A stretch of DNA of 64,000 nucleotides from Helopsaltes ochotensis (lineage: Eukaryota; Chordata; Aves; Passeriformes; Locustellidae). This document shows, in pieces, positions 61,223 to 64,000 of the stretch. The translations under genes were made by a program, and so were the position numbers. The stretch spans positions 1,185,425-1,249,424 of the forward strand of contig VXBM01000140.1 in assembly GCA_013400155.1 (NCBI GenBank). Reading direction: 5' to 3'. The notes below the pieces were generated by a model. That model was given only the letters and a program-made list of their open reading frames with translations, was not told the origin of the DNA and searched no databases. Position 1 is the stretch's first letter, and every line of letters begins with the position of its first letter.

Positions 61223-64000
61223 GGAAAGCCTTCCAAATCTTGCTGCAAATAGGCTTTCCCACAGATTTAATGGGGAAAATAAATGTGCAGATTCCGAGAC
61301 CCTACTTTGAATCATATTAGTGAGATGCTCCATCATTCTCTACATCATATGAACTGCAGACTTTTGATTTCCCAGACTCTGCTAATAACAAGCCCTATAA
61401 TTAGGTATCTGTCCCTTGCAACCAGTGCTACAGCTTTCTGTTCATAGGAGAAAAATTGTAGGGTGGGAAAACCACTCAAGAGCATAGGAAAGAAGTCACT
61501 GGTGTAGTGTGACTGGCTAATGGCTTCAAAAATGTTCTTAGGTATGTAGCATGCTAATAAAAACGTTCTTGTTCATTTGTCTGTCTGATTGAACCTACAC
61601 AAGTTTTAGGTACGAGCTCATTTTCTCAGACTCCAGTAGTTAAGTAACAGATTTCTTCTGATTTCCTCCTCCCCTGTACCCATGAGCCATTTGCCTGGAT
61701 GACTGGCCACAGACTGTTCCTGCTCATTAGGCAAGGTTTGCTTTTGAAGTTTCATACAGCAAGATGATGTAGAAAGGCATGATGGAGAGATGCTGCCTAG
61801 GGATTTACTCTCCTATTTTACTCCGTTTTTTATTTTGCCCATGCAGTTTACTGGTTTCTGTTCTTCGACTTGAAAAGAAGAGCCCAGGCATGTCAGCAGG
61901 CAAAAATTAGACTGGTATTTGACTATCTTGGAAAGCTTTGAGAGGCAGAAACAAGGAGGTTTCAGTGTAAAACATGGGCCTGTTGAAGCCACAACAACAT
62001 AAAATGCATGAGGGATTTTACATCCAAAGTTAGAGACACTTTACCAGTCTTATCACGGTCATTAGAAGCAAAAGAGTGAAAATCAATCTGATTATGCTGC
62101 CTACAGTAAAGGCAAAAGTCTAGTGCTCACTGCATTGCACTGTTGAGATCACGACAACTCCACAAGCCATTCTGGTGGCATTCCTCTGGACCTCATTTTA
62201 TGTCTGGAGAAGTAAATTTCCCCACCAAGTTGTCTCTGACTACATTTAAAAAATTAATTTAATGCCAGCGCATCCCATTCTTCACTCCAGCAAAACTGCC
62301 TTTGGAGAAAAGGAATGACAGCTCTCAGACATAATTTTCTGCCCAGTACTTGCCCGAGAGTCTCTTCATCTCTGAGGTTTCCAAAGCCAGGAGGGTTATT
62401 TTCAGGGACACACGTATTAAAATTAATGCTAAATCCAAAGGACTGCATGCTGCGGGGCTTGATTGGATTTGGACAAAGAATGTCACTTTCTGAAGTCAAC
62501 CTGCATGTAGATCATTTTTTTTCACCACCTAATCATGATTGTAAGAACGTAAATCATGCGAATTACAATGAGCGGAGTTGATGAATGTGCGCCACAGGAA
62601 CTCCAGCTTCAATCCCCTTCGAGGTCACCACTGGAGAAAGTCCCTTCCCTAGGGCTTGATTTCTACTGCCTGGCACATTCCCTCCTCAGCCACAGTCTAG
62701 TGAGGGAGAAGTACACCGCCTTTGCTTCTGTTTTGTCTATAACCTGTCTCTCCTTCTAACGGGAAAATGAAGCCCAGTAAGTGTTTGTAAAGGCTTCCTG
62801 TATTTTTTTCTGCATTCACTTACAACCAGGCTCTTAATAATTGGATATAAAGTGAAAATCCTCAGGAGCACAAGAGTGAAGTCTGCAAGTGCACAGAAAT
62901 TCAGTCCTCTCAATATTTATGTTTAGCATTAAATACTTCATGCAAAAACAATGACTTTGACTCCCAAGGCCTTCCCTCTCTTATCTCCAAAACTGTTCAT
63001 ACACATGCTGCAGGATCCCTATGCAAATATAAAAAGGGGATTAAGTTGTACGTGTAGTAAATCCTATTTTTACACTAAATAGGCAAGAGCTAACAGAGGG
63101 CCTTTGGATTAAAAATAGGTCCCTGTTTGCTGAGCAGACTAAAGTATTCTTACCTCTGGCTTCCCTGCCATGCAGGAATTGACTTTTTCCTGGTGAGAAA
63201 TTAAAGTGAATTATAAAATCTATAGTGTATTAGAGGTACGTCCTGTAAAATAAATGATTTTGATTTAAGTGACTGTATATTAGGGAATGGTCCCTGCTCC
63301 ACAAAACCACTCCTTGTTTTGCAATGGGAATCTGTGCCCCAGCCCATGTATGACAGTACTATTGCATAAGAAACTTCCATGCCTTAAGGGAATATTGGGA
63401 ACACAAGGTAAAAGTTGACTCACAACTCTCTGAGCAGGAGGTGAGCATTGCCCCTGGCCCCAGATATCATCTTTGACCATCATCTGTTTTCTCTCCACCC
63501 TTTGCAGCAGGATCCAGGAGGAGGAAAACTCTGCCGGTCCCACCTGACCAATTGCTGTTTCTAGGACCACACATCAAACACACTGGCATTTTAGTTCCAT
63601 TTTTATGGCTTGTCCCATGATGAGGAAAATCGGGCTGCAGCATTGAGCTGAAGGAGGCAGAAAGCAGAGGGCTCAGCAGGCAGCCCAGCTGCAGGACTGC
63701 TGACCTGGTCATGGGGTTTTTTGCTTCACCCATTTTCATTTGTTCACTTAAAACATTTTTAAAAACACCAAAACACTGATGAGCACAAGGCAAATTCCTC
63801 TCTCTGAGTCTTGTGAGACCAACCCCTGGGTCCACAAAGAATATAGTCACTGGAGTGGAAAATACCCACAGAGTCTGGAGAGGGACTTAAAGGAACTGAC
63901 TGCAGAGGGTAAAGCACAGCTGGAGGAAACAGAGATGGAGCCACAACTTCCTGGCAGCATCAGTACATCTCGCAGCTGGACTCAGGCAAGCATTCCCTTT
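61221..64000. other. Non-coding to window end, no gene seen
   Basis: About 2.8 kb without recognisable coding sequence or repeats. By synteny ERICH6B might be expected further on in the plus direction, but I see no exon of it here. Confidence 0.5.

Noticed and set aside
1..64000. CRISPR arrays, operons, prophage or other prokaryotic systems
   Set aside because: The sequence is vertebrate; no regularly spaced repeats, ribosome-binding sites or dense gene clusters are present.

Overview
The window is nuclear DNA from a bird, most likely a passerine or another neoavian. Four kinds of evidence point that way. There are five fragments of CR1 LINEs, the dominant avian retrotransposon. There is a solo LTR of a type I associate with passerine genomes. 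The background is AT-rich and gene-poor with long introns. The two recognisable genes are vertebrate neighbours, corresponding to human 13q14 (SIAH3 and CBY2/SPERT). No bacterial or plasmid-like organisation is present.

Layout. Positions 1-12866 are non-coding and probably lie mostly in the last intron of SIAH3. This stretch holds a degenerate plus-strand CR1 (about 2110-3432) and a G-run cluster (3654-3719). The terminal coding exon of SIAH3 is at 12867-13460 (+), with a strong splice acceptor and a candidate 3'UTR to about 14.27 kb. From 14.3 to 46.4 kb is a gene desert of about 32 kb. It contains a minus-strand CR1 3' fragment (23.0-23.65 kb), simple repeats, a 92-base pure A tract (20.07 kb), a 16-bp minisatellite (21.55 kb), a pentanucleotide array with a 193-N gap (29.66-29.95 kb), a CR1 tail (38.54 kb), a CR1 reverse-transcriptase fragment (40.74-41.96 kb) and a solo LTR (43519-44186).

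CBY2 (SPERT/Nurit) lies on the minus strand. It has one large coding exon (CDS 46482-47438), a poly(A) signal only 65 bp past the stop, a clear acceptor at 47495, and a probable non-coding first exon in a small CpG island at 49.92-50.30 kb. Beyond it are an unassigned open region on the minus strand (51.78-52.80 kb), a CR1 fragment carrying ORF1-esterase and endonuclease remnants (54.23-55.45 kb), and AT-rich non-coding DNA with a second very long A tract (61104-61220).

SIAH3 and CBY2 are convergent, as in human. SIAH3 is a RING-less relative of the SIAH ubiquitin ligases. CBY2 is a coiled-coil Chibby-family protein of spermatids. Nothing suggests they act together; their adjacency is conserved synteny. 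I see no RNA genes, CRISPR arrays or prokaryote-type systems. The most distinctive observation is a Trp-bearing perfect heptad repeat in CBY2.
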